From assembly GCA_020444765.1 (NCBI GenBank), contig JAGRHW010000122.1:1-9663 (forward strand): a DNA stretch of 9,663 nucleotides. Reading direction: 5' to 3'. A program made the translations under genes and the position numbers. This stretch comes from Gammaproteobacteria bacterium (GTDB lineage: Bacteria; Pseudomonadota; Gammaproteobacteria; Granulosicoccales; Granulosicoccaceae). This document shows, piece by piece, positions 1 to 5,043 of this stretch; position 1 is the first letter of the stretch; every line of letters starts with the position of its first letter. The notes under the pieces were generated by a model. That model was not told where the DNA came from. It worked only from the letters and a program-made list of their open reading frames with translations, and ran no database searches.

Positions 1-164
1 AGCTGAAACCTTCAGATATTCCTGATGGAACGCCCTATTACAGGGATGTAACCTCAATTGGCCACTATGGTACGGGTGATGTTGAGTTTACCGTATCTTC
101 CGAGTCTGAGTTTGAGCATGTTAAGGAATTTATTGCCATGGCATACAACAAGGTTGGTGGTTAA
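1..164 (+). CDS. C-terminal end of a DUF5655-like protein (5' truncated by window)
   Basis: The reading frame is open from base 3 (first full codon CTG) to TAA at 162-164 and gives about 53 residues. It contains GHYGTGDVEFTVSSESEFE followed by a short helix ending in NKVGG. This closely resembles the C-terminus of DUF5655 proteins, where a G-H-x-G-x-G-D-V-E motif is followed by a final helix. That domain sits at the end of proteins loosely labelled predicted transport proteins (COG3586), often beside nuclease-like domains. Only the tail is visible, so the catalytic part and start cannot be judged. The stop lies just before attC core sequence at 169, as expected for the gene of an integron cassette. 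The family call is from recalled motif similarity. Confidence 0.6.
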   Translation, partial: LKPSDIPDGTPYYRDVTSIGHYGTGDVEFTVSSESEFEHVKEFIAMAYNKVGG

Positions 165-168
165 TGGC

Positions 169-234
169 TTCTAACAAAGCAATTAAATTCGCTCCCTTCG
201 GTCGCCGGACGCTCGTTCCTCGCGAGCGTTAGCA
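169..234 (+). other. attC recombination site 1
   Basis: The left R''-like box TTCTAAC is at 169-175 and the right core GTTAGCA is at 228-234, preceded by GC. The interior includes the complementary arms ACGCTCG and CGAGCGT next to the right core. The 66-bp length fits attC sites. It lies between the stop of one small gene and the start of the next, 8 nt before an ATG. The inner stem is less regular than in class 1 integron attCs. Confidence 0.7.
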
Positions 235-242
235 GATAAAGT

Positions 243-695
243 ATGAGCATCAAACTCGAATCACAATTAGTTGGTGTCGCTGGTGAGTATCTAGTGGCAG
301 GTGAACTCAGCTTAAGAGGCCATATAGCCTCTATCACTTTAAGAAATAGCAGGGGTATAGATATTATCGCGAGCAATTCTGATGGATCAAAATCGATAAC
401 TATTCAAGTGAAAACTAATAGCTCAGGTGGTAAAAACTGGATACTTACAAAAAAATCCGAAACATTTTTTTCCGAAAACCATTTTTATGTTTTTGTTTCT
501 CTTGGTTCAATTGGGCAGCGCCCTAAATTTCATATTGTACCAAGCAAAGTAGTAGCCAATAGTATAAGTGCCGGTCATGCGAGCTGGTTGAGCGGTACAA
601 AGAAGAATGGCGGGAAAAGAAAAGACTCAAATATCAGAAAGTTTTCAGATAATTCTGAACAATACCTCGAAACATGGGACTTAATAAAATTGTAA
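243..695 (+). CDS. PD-(D/E)XK-like nuclease, integron cassette protein
   Basis: This 150-aa protein has the layout of small restriction-endonuclease-fold proteins. An N-terminal helix carries GEYLVAGEL (E15, E21), then comes GIDIIAS with D40, then IQVKTNS with Q55 and K57. That matches the E...D...(Q)xK pattern of PD-(D/E)XK nucleases of the Holliday-resolvase/Mrr type. The remainder (residues 60-150) is basic and rich in Ser, Asn and Lys, which would suit DNA binding. The ATG is 8 nt after an attC core, has no strong ribosome binding site, and gives the only full-length frame. A DNA-cutting or repair role, perhaps in phage or plasmid defence, is inferred from the fold. Similar cassette proteins are often annotated only as hypothetical. 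Confidence 0.7.
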   Translation: MSIKLESQLVGVAGEYLVAGELSLRGHIASITLRNSRGIDIIASNSDGSKSITIQVKTNSSGGKNWILTKKSETFFSENHFYVFVSLGSIGQRPKFHIVPSKVVANSISAGHASWLSGTKKNGGKRKDSNIRKFSDNSEQYLETWDLIKL

Positions 696-696
696 C

Positions 697-789
697 TGCT
701 AACAAGTGCATTATGTCGCCAACAAAAAACGCCGGCTCGGACTTGCGTTCCGCTGCGCTCCACGCAAACCGCATATGCGGGCGTTATGG
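697..789 (+). other. attC recombination site 2
   Basis: The R''-like TGCTAAC is at 697-703, just after the nuclease stop, and GCGTTATGG ends at 789 (core GTTATGG 783-789). The interior has complementary arms TTGCGT and ACGCAA around a GC-rich loop. At 93 bp it is within the usual attC range. The expected exchange point, after the G of GTTATGG, falls between 783 and 784, exactly where the next gene's stop codon begins. Confidence 0.75.
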
Positions 790-1086
790 GTTCTTCAGAT
801 TCAGCTCCACATCCATACGCTTGTGCAAAATGCGGACAATCTCTATTTGAGTGTCATTGATGGATCGATAGAAAATCACATGACTAAGGTTGGGAAATTT
901 TCGATATCCCAATTTGATAGGATCGCAGTTGGTTCCAACATCGGGAGTATTGGCTAGCAAATGGAATGCATCATCAAATTGCTTCAGGTAGATTCGGCGC
1001 TGCTCTTTACCCCACTTTCGTTGGGTGTAGGCGGCGATGGATTTCAAGTCAGCCCTGGCTTTCTTGGTTAAAGTAAATGTCCCCAT
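784..1086 (-). CDS. parE: RelE/ParE-family toxin
   Basis: This 100-aa basic protein matches the ParE/RelE fold. It has an N-terminal strand FTLTKKARADLKSIAAYT, a helical pair with RKWGKEQRRIYLKQF, the central turn GYRKFPNLSHVIFYR, and a C-terminal strand with IVRILHKRMDVE. The GYRKF...HVIFYR and VRILHKRMD elements are typical of ParE toxins, which poison DNA gyrase; RelE relatives cleave mRNA. Its ATG overlaps the antitoxin TAA by one base (TAATG), so the two are translated together. The gene runs against the array. Its stop codon (TTA at 784-786 on the plus strand) consists of the first three bases of the cassette, supplied by the conserved attC core. No residue is obviously missing, so it is probably functional. 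Confidence 0.85.
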   Translation of the reverse strand: MGTFTLTKKARADLKSIAAYTQRKWGKEQRRIYLKQFDDAFHLLANTPDVGTNCDPIKLGYRKFPNLSHVIFYRSINDTQIEIVRILHKRMDVELNLKNP

Positions 1087-1325
1087 TAGCCAAGTTCATC
1101 ATCCAGCTCATTCATCAGCGCTTCGTAACTGTATTCAGCGGTTCCGCTCTTCTCGCCTTCTTCAAGCAACTTACGCAGGGTGGCAATTTTCTGTTCGTTA
1201 TCTTCCAGCAACCTGAGTGCGGCGCGCATAACCTCACTGGCAGAGGCATATCTTCCTTCAGCAATTTGCTGGGCTATGAACCCGTCAAAATGCTCTCCAA
1301 GCGTAATACTCGTATTTTTGGCCAT
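1086..1325 (-). CDS. parD: ParD-type ribbon-helix-helix antitoxin
   Basis: This 79-aa protein starts MAKNTSITLGEHFDGFIAQQ. It continues with GRYASASEVMRAALRLLE (about residues 24-41), the ribbon-helix-helix signature of ParD/CopG-type antitoxins, and ends in an acidic tail (EYSYEALMNELDDELG) suited to wrapping the toxin. The upstream in-frame ATG at 1346 would add seven residues. The ATG at 1325 is preferred because AGAGG lies 8 nt before it and the strand MAKNTSITL is the normal N-terminus. It precedes and slightly overlaps the toxin gene, as usual for parDE. An inverted repeat and promoter upstream suggest autoregulation. This may be an array-stabilising addiction module. Confidence 0.85.
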   Translation of the reverse strand: MAKNTSITLGEHFDGFIAQQIAEGRYASASEVMRAALRLLEDNEQKIATLRKLLEEGEKSGTAEYSYEALMNELDDELG

Positions 1326-1340
1326 GGGGTAACCTCTTGA

Positions 1341-1365
1341 TACCAATTAGTACCAAATATTGGTA
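1341..1365 (-). promoter_or_regulatory. Likely ParD operator
   Basis: The arms TACCAA (1351-1356) and TTGGTA (1360-1365) form a 15-bp inverted repeat with a 3-bp centre. Another TACCAA lies at 1341-1346, exactly 10 bp (one helical turn) away. The repeats sit 16 bp upstream of the antitoxin ATG. Phased half-sites of this kind are typical targets of ribbon-helix-helix autorepressors. Confidence 0.6.
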
Positions 1366-1389
1366 TATAACCCATAGCAAGTCAATCAA
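1362..1389 (-). promoter_or_regulatory. Candidate promoter for parDE
   Basis: Read on the minus strand, TTGATT (plus 1384-1389) and TATACC (plus 1362-1367) are separated by 16 bp. They lie upstream of the antitoxin and overlap the palindromic operator. The -35 element coincides with the left box of the next attC. The match is moderate and other registers are possible. Confidence 0.4.
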
Positions 1390-1464
1390 CATCGTGCCTT
1401 TGGTGCCGGACAGCCTGCATTGCGCTTCGCTCCATTACGGCTGCTGGTTATTGAGGCGTTAAGC
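1384..1464 (+). other. attC recombination site 3
   Basis: The right core GTTAAGC is at 1458-1464, preceded by GC. The left box AATCAAC at 1384-1390 is degenerate. The interior contains CAGCC and GGCTG arms around a loop with CGCTTCGCTCC, a loop type also seen in sites 2 and 4. Length is 81 bp. It closes the cassette carrying the inverted toxin-antitoxin pair. Confidence 0.65.
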
Positions 1465-1472
1465 AGCCAAAA

Positions 1473-1838
1473 ATGAACGAACGCAGTTCTATAGAAATAA
1501 TGCTGCAAGAAATCCGGAATTATGGCGGTGACTTTGGCGACTCCATAGTCGACTACATAGATTTCGATCCACTCCAAGTGGACATCTCTGATGATGCGCA
1601 GCTAGCTATAGGAGCGGGGATTGCATTATTAGTCGAGTTCTGTAGCCACATTGACAATTCGACCTATCTAGACGCACTCGCAGGCAAGGGTGCAGATAAC
1701 AATCGATCGGCTTTGTCTAAATGCACTTTGCAGAGGTTTCCGAGTATTATCGATGCTATGAAAGCGGCGTTGGAATCTGAAAGCGTATTCAACAATGCTT
1801 TAAAAAAGGTTTATCGGGATTATGTAGCACATGCTTAA
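1473..1838 (+). CDS. Acidic integron cassette protein of unknown function
   Basis: This 121-aa protein starts 8 nt after an attC core. It is acidic in its first half (DFGDSIVDYIDFDPLQVDISDD) and then has a hydrophobic helix AQLAIGAGIALLVEFCSHI (about residues 42-60), probably buried rather than membrane-spanning. The C-terminal half is helical and more basic (NNALKKVYRDYVAHA). I recognise no family and see no catalytic motif. Its last codons overlap the start of the next small ORF by 8 nt (ATGCTTAA), so the two may be translationally coupled. There is no convincing ribosome binding site, which is common in cassette genes. Confidence 0.65.
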   Translation: MNERSSIEIMLQEIRNYGGDFGDSIVDYIDFDPLQVDISDDAQLAIGAGIALLVEFCSHIDNSTYLDALAGKGADNNRSALSKCTLQRFPSIIDAMKAALESESVFNNALKKVYRDYVAHA

Positions 1839-2075
1839 CAAATGCGTTAAATGCGATGCTCATACCTTGCACGTTTATGGAGGCTGTGCCAGAGATGAGT
1901 ATCAATCTTACTTACCAAGAGTTTTGCTTATGCAATGGAAAGCGACACCCCTGAGTCAATTGCGAAATATTTAGGCGTAGTTTCAACAGAAAGTATGGGA
2001 TTGTCACCTGAGCCAGAGCATGACATGAAGATTGCAAAAATGGTCATTGAAGTAAAAGAAGGCTTGGGGCTGTAA
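1831..2075 (+). pseudogene. Small frameshifted ORF, second gene of its cassette
   Basis: An ORF starts at ATG 1831 inside the end of the previous gene and stops at TAG 1972-1974 (47 aa). Its N-terminus is Cys-rich: MLNKCVKCDAHTLHVYGGC. A second frame ending at TAA 2075 encodes a protein-like C-terminus (MESDTPESIAKYLGVV..., acidic, ending EVKEGLGL). Adding one base to the TTTT at 1922-1925 joins them into one 81-residue product. It is therefore either a recent frameshift, a sequencing deletion, or two unrelated ORFs. CVKC could bind a metal, but this is weak. No family recognised. Confidence 0.45.
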
Positions 2076-2092
2076 CGCGCAGCAAGCAAAAC

Positions 2093-2179
2093 TTATAACA
2101 AGACCGAGCACAATCGTGCAGTGCAAAAGCGTATTGCCCTGAACCTCGCTTCGCTCGGCTTATGTAGGTAACGTTAGAT
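2093..2179 (+). other. attC recombination site 4
   Basis: The left box TTATAAC is at 2093-2099 and the right core GTTAGAT at 2173-2179. The interior carries CCGAGC and GCTCGG arms with a CTTCGCTCGG loop region. Length is 87 bp. It is followed 8 nt later by the ATG of the next cassette gene. Confidence 0.7.
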
Positions 2180-2187
2180 TTTAAAAA

Positions 2188-2442
2188 ATGGAAAAAGAAG
2201 CCATAGACAGAATTGAAATCCTCGACAACGGCGAGCTTTTTTTAGGGCTAGAAAGCGGTGGTAGTTTGGCGTACCAATACATCTATCGGTCAGCCGCAGG
2301 TGTGTATTGGGACCAAGAGAAAAAAGGTTTCATATCCACCCCGATGAAAGAGTGGGATGTTCTGAAGTGGTTTGATCAAATAGTTTCTACAGTCAAGTCA
2401 GAGCTCGGCGTAGAACTGAGTCTAGGCAAGTCTATTTCCTGA
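2188..2442 (+). CDS. Small integron cassette protein of unknown function (84 aa)
   Basis: The protein begins MEKEAIDRIEILDNGELFLG and looks compact and soluble. Two or three beta strands (IEILDNGELFLGLE, SLAYQYIYRSAAGVYWD) are followed by a helix (MKEWDVLKWFDQIVSTVKSEL). The strand-strand-helix layout and the Y-x-W-D stretch near residue 41 resemble small orphan proteins common in integron cassettes. I cannot assign a family. The ATG is 8 nt downstream of an attC core; upstream sequence is A/T-rich with no clear Shine-Dalgarno. Codon use looks intact and there are no frame problems. The gene is alone in its cassette, so it probably acts by itself or with a host protein. Confidence 0.65.
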   Translation: MEKEAIDRIEILDNGELFLGLESGGSLAYQYIYRSAAGVYWDQEKKGFISTPMKEWDVLKWFDQIVSTVKSELGVELSLGKSIS

Positions 2443-2482
2443 TCAGGTATCGAGGTCGACATACAAAATGTAATCCAAAAAA

Positions 2483-2564
2483 ATTTAACATGACAAATTC
2501 GCTTGGGCGCCCAAACGCGCTGCTGCGCTTTGTATTTTGTTTCTAGTAATTTTCGGCGCTAGGT
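2483..2564 (+). other. Degenerate attC site 5
   Basis: The left box ATTTAAC is at 2483-2489. The right core reads GCTAGGT at 2558-2564, a one-base variant of GTTAGGT. The interior contains the perfect 12-bp palindrome TTGGGCGCCCAA (2503-2514). Length is 82 bp. The changed core base could lower recombination. The call rests mainly on position between genes and the two boxes. Confidence 0.5.
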
Positions 2565-2601
2565 CTCTGCGGGTAGACATCGCAGGGTTTGGGTCCAGAT
2601 C

Positions 2602-2832
2602 ATGAAACTCGAAGAGCTCAACGCTGATGACGAGTTTCGACTGCAGAAACACCGAGACCAAATCGCAGGACATTTAGAAGGCTCCGCTGTATACCATGAT
2701 CTCTCACCAAATATGGAAGTTGTAAAGGTGATACTCAACAACAATTGGGTTGATGTTACCGAGACGTGGAGGCTTCAATCTTTGGGCGTAGCGCTGGGTG
2801 ACGCGTTGCATGGCGTTATGGGTATCCAATGA
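2602..2832 (+). CDS. Small DUF3806-like cassette protein (76 aa)
   Basis: The C-terminal part, ILNNNWVDVTETWRLQSLGV followed by ALGDALHGVMGIQ, resembles the core of DUF3806 proteins, where a (L/V)xxGWV...TW.LQ.LG.ALGDAL motif leads into longer C-terminal sequence. Here the protein stops directly after that motif, so it is shorter than the usual domain. The first 35 residues are charged and helical (LEELNADDEFRLQKHRDQIAG). Its TGA overlaps the next gene's ATG (ATGA at 2829-2832), giving tight translational coupling to a membrane-anchored partner. The start is the first ATG of a frame open from about 2564. Function of the domain is unknown, and the assignment is from memory of the motif. Confidence 0.6.
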   Translation: MKLEELNADDEFRLQKHRDQIAGHLEGSAVYHDLSPNMEVVKVILNNNWVDVTETWRLQSLGVALGDALHGVMGIQ

Positions 2833-3209
2833 AAAAGTATGTGGTTTTTATGCTGGTATTTTTAGTGGCTCTGGTGTCAGGAACAGTTTCGTCTATATAT
2901 ATGGTTTACCACTTTGGAAATTTAGCTCTGAACGAGAGTTTGAAAATTTATGAGTTAGACGTGCATTGGAATAGTGAATTTAAGGCGTCTATTGGTCACC
3001 AGATTAGCGTTTCCGTCAACGAGAACGATATTAATCGCTTAAAAAAATTGGCATGTACACTAATGGATTTAGGCGTAAAGCATATTGATCCAGACTTGTA
3101 TGAAAAAAATCCAGACAGAAAAAATGATCTCGTTAACCGAATTAAAGAGTACAAAGAAGAGATGGAAAAGCTAAGGCAGCAGGGTCACTGTGATAATTTT
3201 TTCAAATAG
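2829..3209 (+). CDS. Membrane-anchored cassette protein
   Basis: This 126-aa protein has a basic N-terminus (MKKY) and one hydrophobic helix at about residues 4-28 (VVFMLVFLVALVSGTVSSIY). About 95 polar residues follow. The K-K before the helix predicts the N-terminus inside and the rest in the periplasm, tethered to the inner membrane. It could also be an uncleaved signal peptide. The distal half is helical and charged (DRKNDLVNRIKEYKEEMEKL), a possible short coiled coil. Only two cysteines are present (LACTLM and GHCDNF), which could form a disulfide. The start codon lies within the stop of the 76-aa gene upstream, so the two products are probably made in fixed ratio. I recognise no family. 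Confidence 0.65.
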   Translation: MKKYVVFMLVFLVALVSGTVSSIYMVYHFGNLALNESLKIYELDVHWNSEFKASIGHQISVSVNENDINRLKKLACTLMDLGVKHIDPDLYEKNPDRKNDLVNRIKEYKEEMEKLRQQGHCDNFFK

Positions 3210-3254
3210 AATAAGGATAATTATTTTACTATGAATATGTTGGAAATACTGGTA

Positions 3255-3306
3255 AGCCCATACCAATAAAACTCATCCGATGTAAAACCACCCGGATGAT
3301 TAAGAC
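3255..3306 (+). other. Hairpin spacer, possible relic attC or weak terminator
   Basis: The 102-bp gap between the membrane protein and the next ORF holds a 7-bp perfect stem, TCATCCG (3273-3279) and CGGATGA (3293-3299), with a 13-nt loop. It is followed by TTAAGACC. There is no clean GTTRRRY core and no T-run. Its position, where an attC would be expected, suggests a decayed attC, but a simple hairpin is equally possible. Confidence 0.3.
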
Positions 3307-3326
3307 CTCAGGTGCCAAGAAGAATA

Positions 3327-3665
3327 ATGAAGATTTGTTTCCATATCTATCTTGCGACTAGATCTAAATGGGCGCATTTGACCAAAATAATCGACATGCC
3401 TGTAGTACCAAGAATTGGTGAATATGTGAAATTTAAGAACGCGGAGATGGGGGATTACTTCGGATTCAAGGTTTTAGATATCACTTATAGGGAATCTGGC
3501 GAGATAGAGATCATGACCGATCTATTGGAAAACATAGATAACAGGATGTATTCCTTTGAAGATGGAGAGGCGTCGGAATTTGATGAGTACTATCAATCAT
3601 TTCTTCGAGAAGGTTGGGTTTGTGAAAGAGGTGTTGGCCCAAATCGAAAATACAGAAACTCCTGA
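3327..3665 (+). CDS. Integron cassette protein of unknown function (112 aa)
   Basis: The protein starts MKICFHIYLATRSKWAHLTK. It then has MPVVPRIGEYVKF, a strand pair DYFGFKVLDITYRESGEIEI, and an acidic C-terminal segment (YSFEDGEASEFDEYYQSFLREGW). The vPRiGeyVkF...gfkVldityRE arrangement is a small beta-barrel-like unit that I have seen in many orphan cassette proteins, always of unknown function. A GTG at 3312 would add MPRRI; the ATG at 3327 is preferred because AGAAG lies 7-8 bases upstream. The final 11 residues are basic (VGPNRKYRNS). It shares one attC-bounded segment with the two upstream genes unless the hairpin before it is a relic attC. Confidence 0.65.
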   Translation: MKICFHIYLATRSKWAHLTKIIDMPVVPRIGEYVKFKNAEMGDYFGFKVLDITYRESGEIEIMTDLLENIDNRMYSFEDGEASEFDEYYQSFLREGWVCERGVGPNRKYRNS

Positions 3666-3671
3666 AAAAGT

Positions 3672-3730
3672 AAAAAACCGGTGTAAATTCCGATGCACGC
3701 CATTAGCATCGATTATTTGCAACGTTAGAT
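3672..3730 (+). other. attC recombination site 6
   Basis: The right core GTTAGAT is at 3724-3730. The central hairpin CGATGC...GCATCG (6 bp, perfect) is flanked by AAAT and ATTT arms. The left box (AAAAAAC at 3672-3678) is poor. At 59 bp it is close to the minimum attC size and starts just after the stop of the 112-aa gene. Confidence 0.6.
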
Positions 3731-3739
3731 AAAAAGGTG

Positions 3740-3918
3740 ATGGAAGCGGTGTTAACTGATTATTAGGGAAATAAAAGTTTTAAAAGGATGGTTATCCAGC
3801 AAAGCAAGCTACTACTGGCGTGGCCCTGGATTTTAATTTCCACTTGAGAAAGGTGCCTCCATACTTTTTCCACGAAGAGCAAGGCAGCCTGCACTTTATT
3901 TCGGCTGCCCAATTGTAA
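3740..3918 (+). pseudogene. Degenerate cassette gene remnant
   Basis: ATG 3740 opens a frame that stops after eight codons at TAG 3764-3766. Read through the stop, it continues with GNKSFK. One base added at the AAAA run (3782-3785) joins it to an open frame at 3784-3918 whose product is clearly protein-like: KDGYPAKQATTGVALDFNF then HLRKVPPYFFHEEQGSLHF. The combined product would be about 59 residues. The last residues are encoded by sequence that also forms the stem of the following attC. The two lesions (nonsense and -1 frameshift) point to a dead gene, although the C-terminal piece alone could be a 5'-truncated fragment. No family recognised. Confidence 0.45.
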
Positions 3919-3928
3919 AGCGTTAGAT
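3867..3928 (+). other. attC recombination site 7
   Basis: The right core GTTAGAT is at 3922-3928, preceded by GC. A perfect 7-bp inner stem GGCAGCC/GGCTGCC surrounds a 12-nt loop. The left box (TTTCCAC at about 3867-3873) is degenerate. It overlaps the 3' end of the remnant gene. Confidence 0.55.
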
Positions 3929-3950
3929 GCAATAGGTGACCTTGAATCGA

Positions 3951-4204
3951 ATGGAGTTCAACGACAAATTCGCATCGAAGTGGACGTCAATTGTTGCATT
4001 GGGGCTGTTAGGTTTTTTTGGTCTGTTGAGTTGTATCGAAATGTTCAAAGAAGATTTTGGCGGGCCTCAGGCATGGGTAGCGCACTAATGGTCATTGGAG
4101 GAATTGCTACTGTATGATCCCTATGGCTTTGCTTTGGTGGAGGCTGGGAAATTATGCACCTGATAAGTAGCTCCGGCGGGCCTGGGGCAAGGCATTATGC
4201 ATAA
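3951..4204 (+). pseudogene. Broken small membrane-protein gene
   Basis: ATG 3951 encodes MEFNDKFASKWTSIVALGLL continuing GFFGLLSC, one membrane helix. The frame stops at TAA 4086-4088 after 45 codons. Shifting by one added base near 4056-4066 (TTTT or GGG) brings in a second hydrophobic stretch, MGSALMVIGGIATV. An in-frame TGA at 4115-4117 follows, and then SLWLCFGGGWEIMHLISSSG up to TAA 4204. The whole reads as an 84-codon, two-helix membrane protein with one frameshift and one nonsense change. Its stop would overlap the next gene's ATG by 8 nt (ATGCATAA), the layout seen in other cassettes here. If a 45-aa single-helix protein is made, it would be a truncated form. Confidence 0.5.
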
Positions 4205-4721
4205 CAACATGTGGCGAGGAAAATTTAAAAACTACTATTGGCTTGTATCTACAAGTGCTGTTTGTGCATTGGCAGACTTCATTAAAAAGCATCACGCGAA
4301 CGAGATCCTTCATCTTACTGCCTTTGATAGTGGACCAATTTCGCCAAGTGAAAAAGAGATCAAATCCGGCTGGAGTAAGGATGGTGATATTATGATAAGC
4401 CCACCATTAAGCAACCACGTCGAAATACCGCACGATCAATTCGATGAGTGGTATGTGTCAACAAGCCAGCTTTCATTTCCTGACGACCTGGAAGTATTTG
4501 TCAATTATGGTGGATTTACCCTGGTCTCACCGGAAGAATTGACGAAGGATGATGATCCTGCGTGGGAGAGAGGCCGCTACGATTACCTTTATCTGATGCA
4601 GGATCGCTTCTGGAAGCAGCTCTCTGTTATCAACCCGAGTACTTATGTATCGTCTGGCGATCTTTATATAGTGGTTTCTAAAAGCAAAGCACTGATCAGC
4701 GATATTGAAAATAGTGCATAA
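4197..4721 (+). CDS. Orphan cassette protein (174 aa)
   Basis: This is the largest protein of the array. It appears soluble, acidic and rich in aromatic residues (KNYYWLVSTSAVCALADFI, DEWYVSTSQLSFPDDLEVF, GRYDYLYLMQDRFWKQL). Secondary structure looks mixed alpha/beta, with a strand-rich middle containing SPPLSNHVEIPHDQFDEWYV and a final helix (SKALISDIENSA). There is no signal peptide and no catalytic motif I can name. ATG 4197 has AAGG four bases upstream and overlaps the broken membrane-protein gene, suggesting the pair was once co-translated. A start at 4209 (MWRGKF) is also possible. The stop lies within the left box of the next attC (GCATAAC). Confidence 0.65.
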   Translation: MHNNMWRGKFKNYYWLVSTSAVCALADFIKKHHANEILHLTAFDSGPISPSEKEIKSGWSKDGDIMISPPLSNHVEIPHDQFDEWYVSTSQLSFPDDLEVFVNYGGFTLVSPEELTKDDDPAWERGRYDYLYLMQDRFWKQLSVINPSTYVSSGDLYIVVSKSKALISDIENSA

Positions 4722-4781
4722 CAAGGCACTCGTTCTGAGTATTATGTACATTGAAACGCCGTTTACCCTCTGCCGTTAGAA
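4716..4781 (+). other. attC recombination site 8
   Basis: The classical left box GCATAAC is at 4716-4722 and the right core GTTAGAA at 4775-4781. Length is 66 bp. The left box overlaps the stop codon of the 174-aa gene and the next ATG is 7 nt after the core. Together these make it one of the clearest sites in the window. Confidence 0.75.
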
Positions 4782-4788
4782 GTCAAAA

Positions 4789-5043
4789 ATGAAAAACAAG
4801 GAATTGATCGCGTCAAATATCGAAGAAGCCAAGGAAGAGTTGGCGAGCATCCTTTCAGATTTAGCCTCAGATCCAGAATACACGGAGATTGAACTTCAGC
4901 TTGCCCTTGAACATGCCTATCATCATTTGAACTATGCTTGGCATATTCGCAATGTCAGCGAAGAAAGGGCCCGCGCTTGTTCGCTGGAAGATTTTGTTAA
5001 ATGGTCAAAATACCCCGCAGGAGAAATCAATGAATATGAGTAA
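4789..5043 (+). CDS. Small helical integron cassette protein (84 aa)
   Basis: The protein begins MKNKELIASNIEEAKEELAS and is almost entirely helical. It includes LQLALEHAYHHLNYAWHIRN (about residues 38-57) and ends SLEDFVKWSKYPAGEINEYE. The helix with E-H-A-Y-H-H-L-N-x-A-W-H and the closing F-V-K-W-S-K-Y/F-P are features I recall from a frequent cassette protein family of unknown function. The clustered histidines could bind a metal or an aromatic ligand, but this is speculation. GAG/AAG-rich sequence serves as the weak ribosome binding context. Its 3' end overlaps a second ORF beginning at 5030, which has GGAGA six bases upstream. Confidence 0.7.
   Translation: MKNKELIASNIEEAKEELASILSDLASDPEYTEIELQLALEHAYHHLNYAWHIRNVSEERARACSLEDFVKWSKYPAGEINEYE

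Noticed and set aside
706..957. Plus-strand ORF of 83 aa across attC 2 and the toxin gene
   Set aside because: It runs antisense to the well-supported ParE gene and begins in attC sequence; the protein has no sensible pattern.
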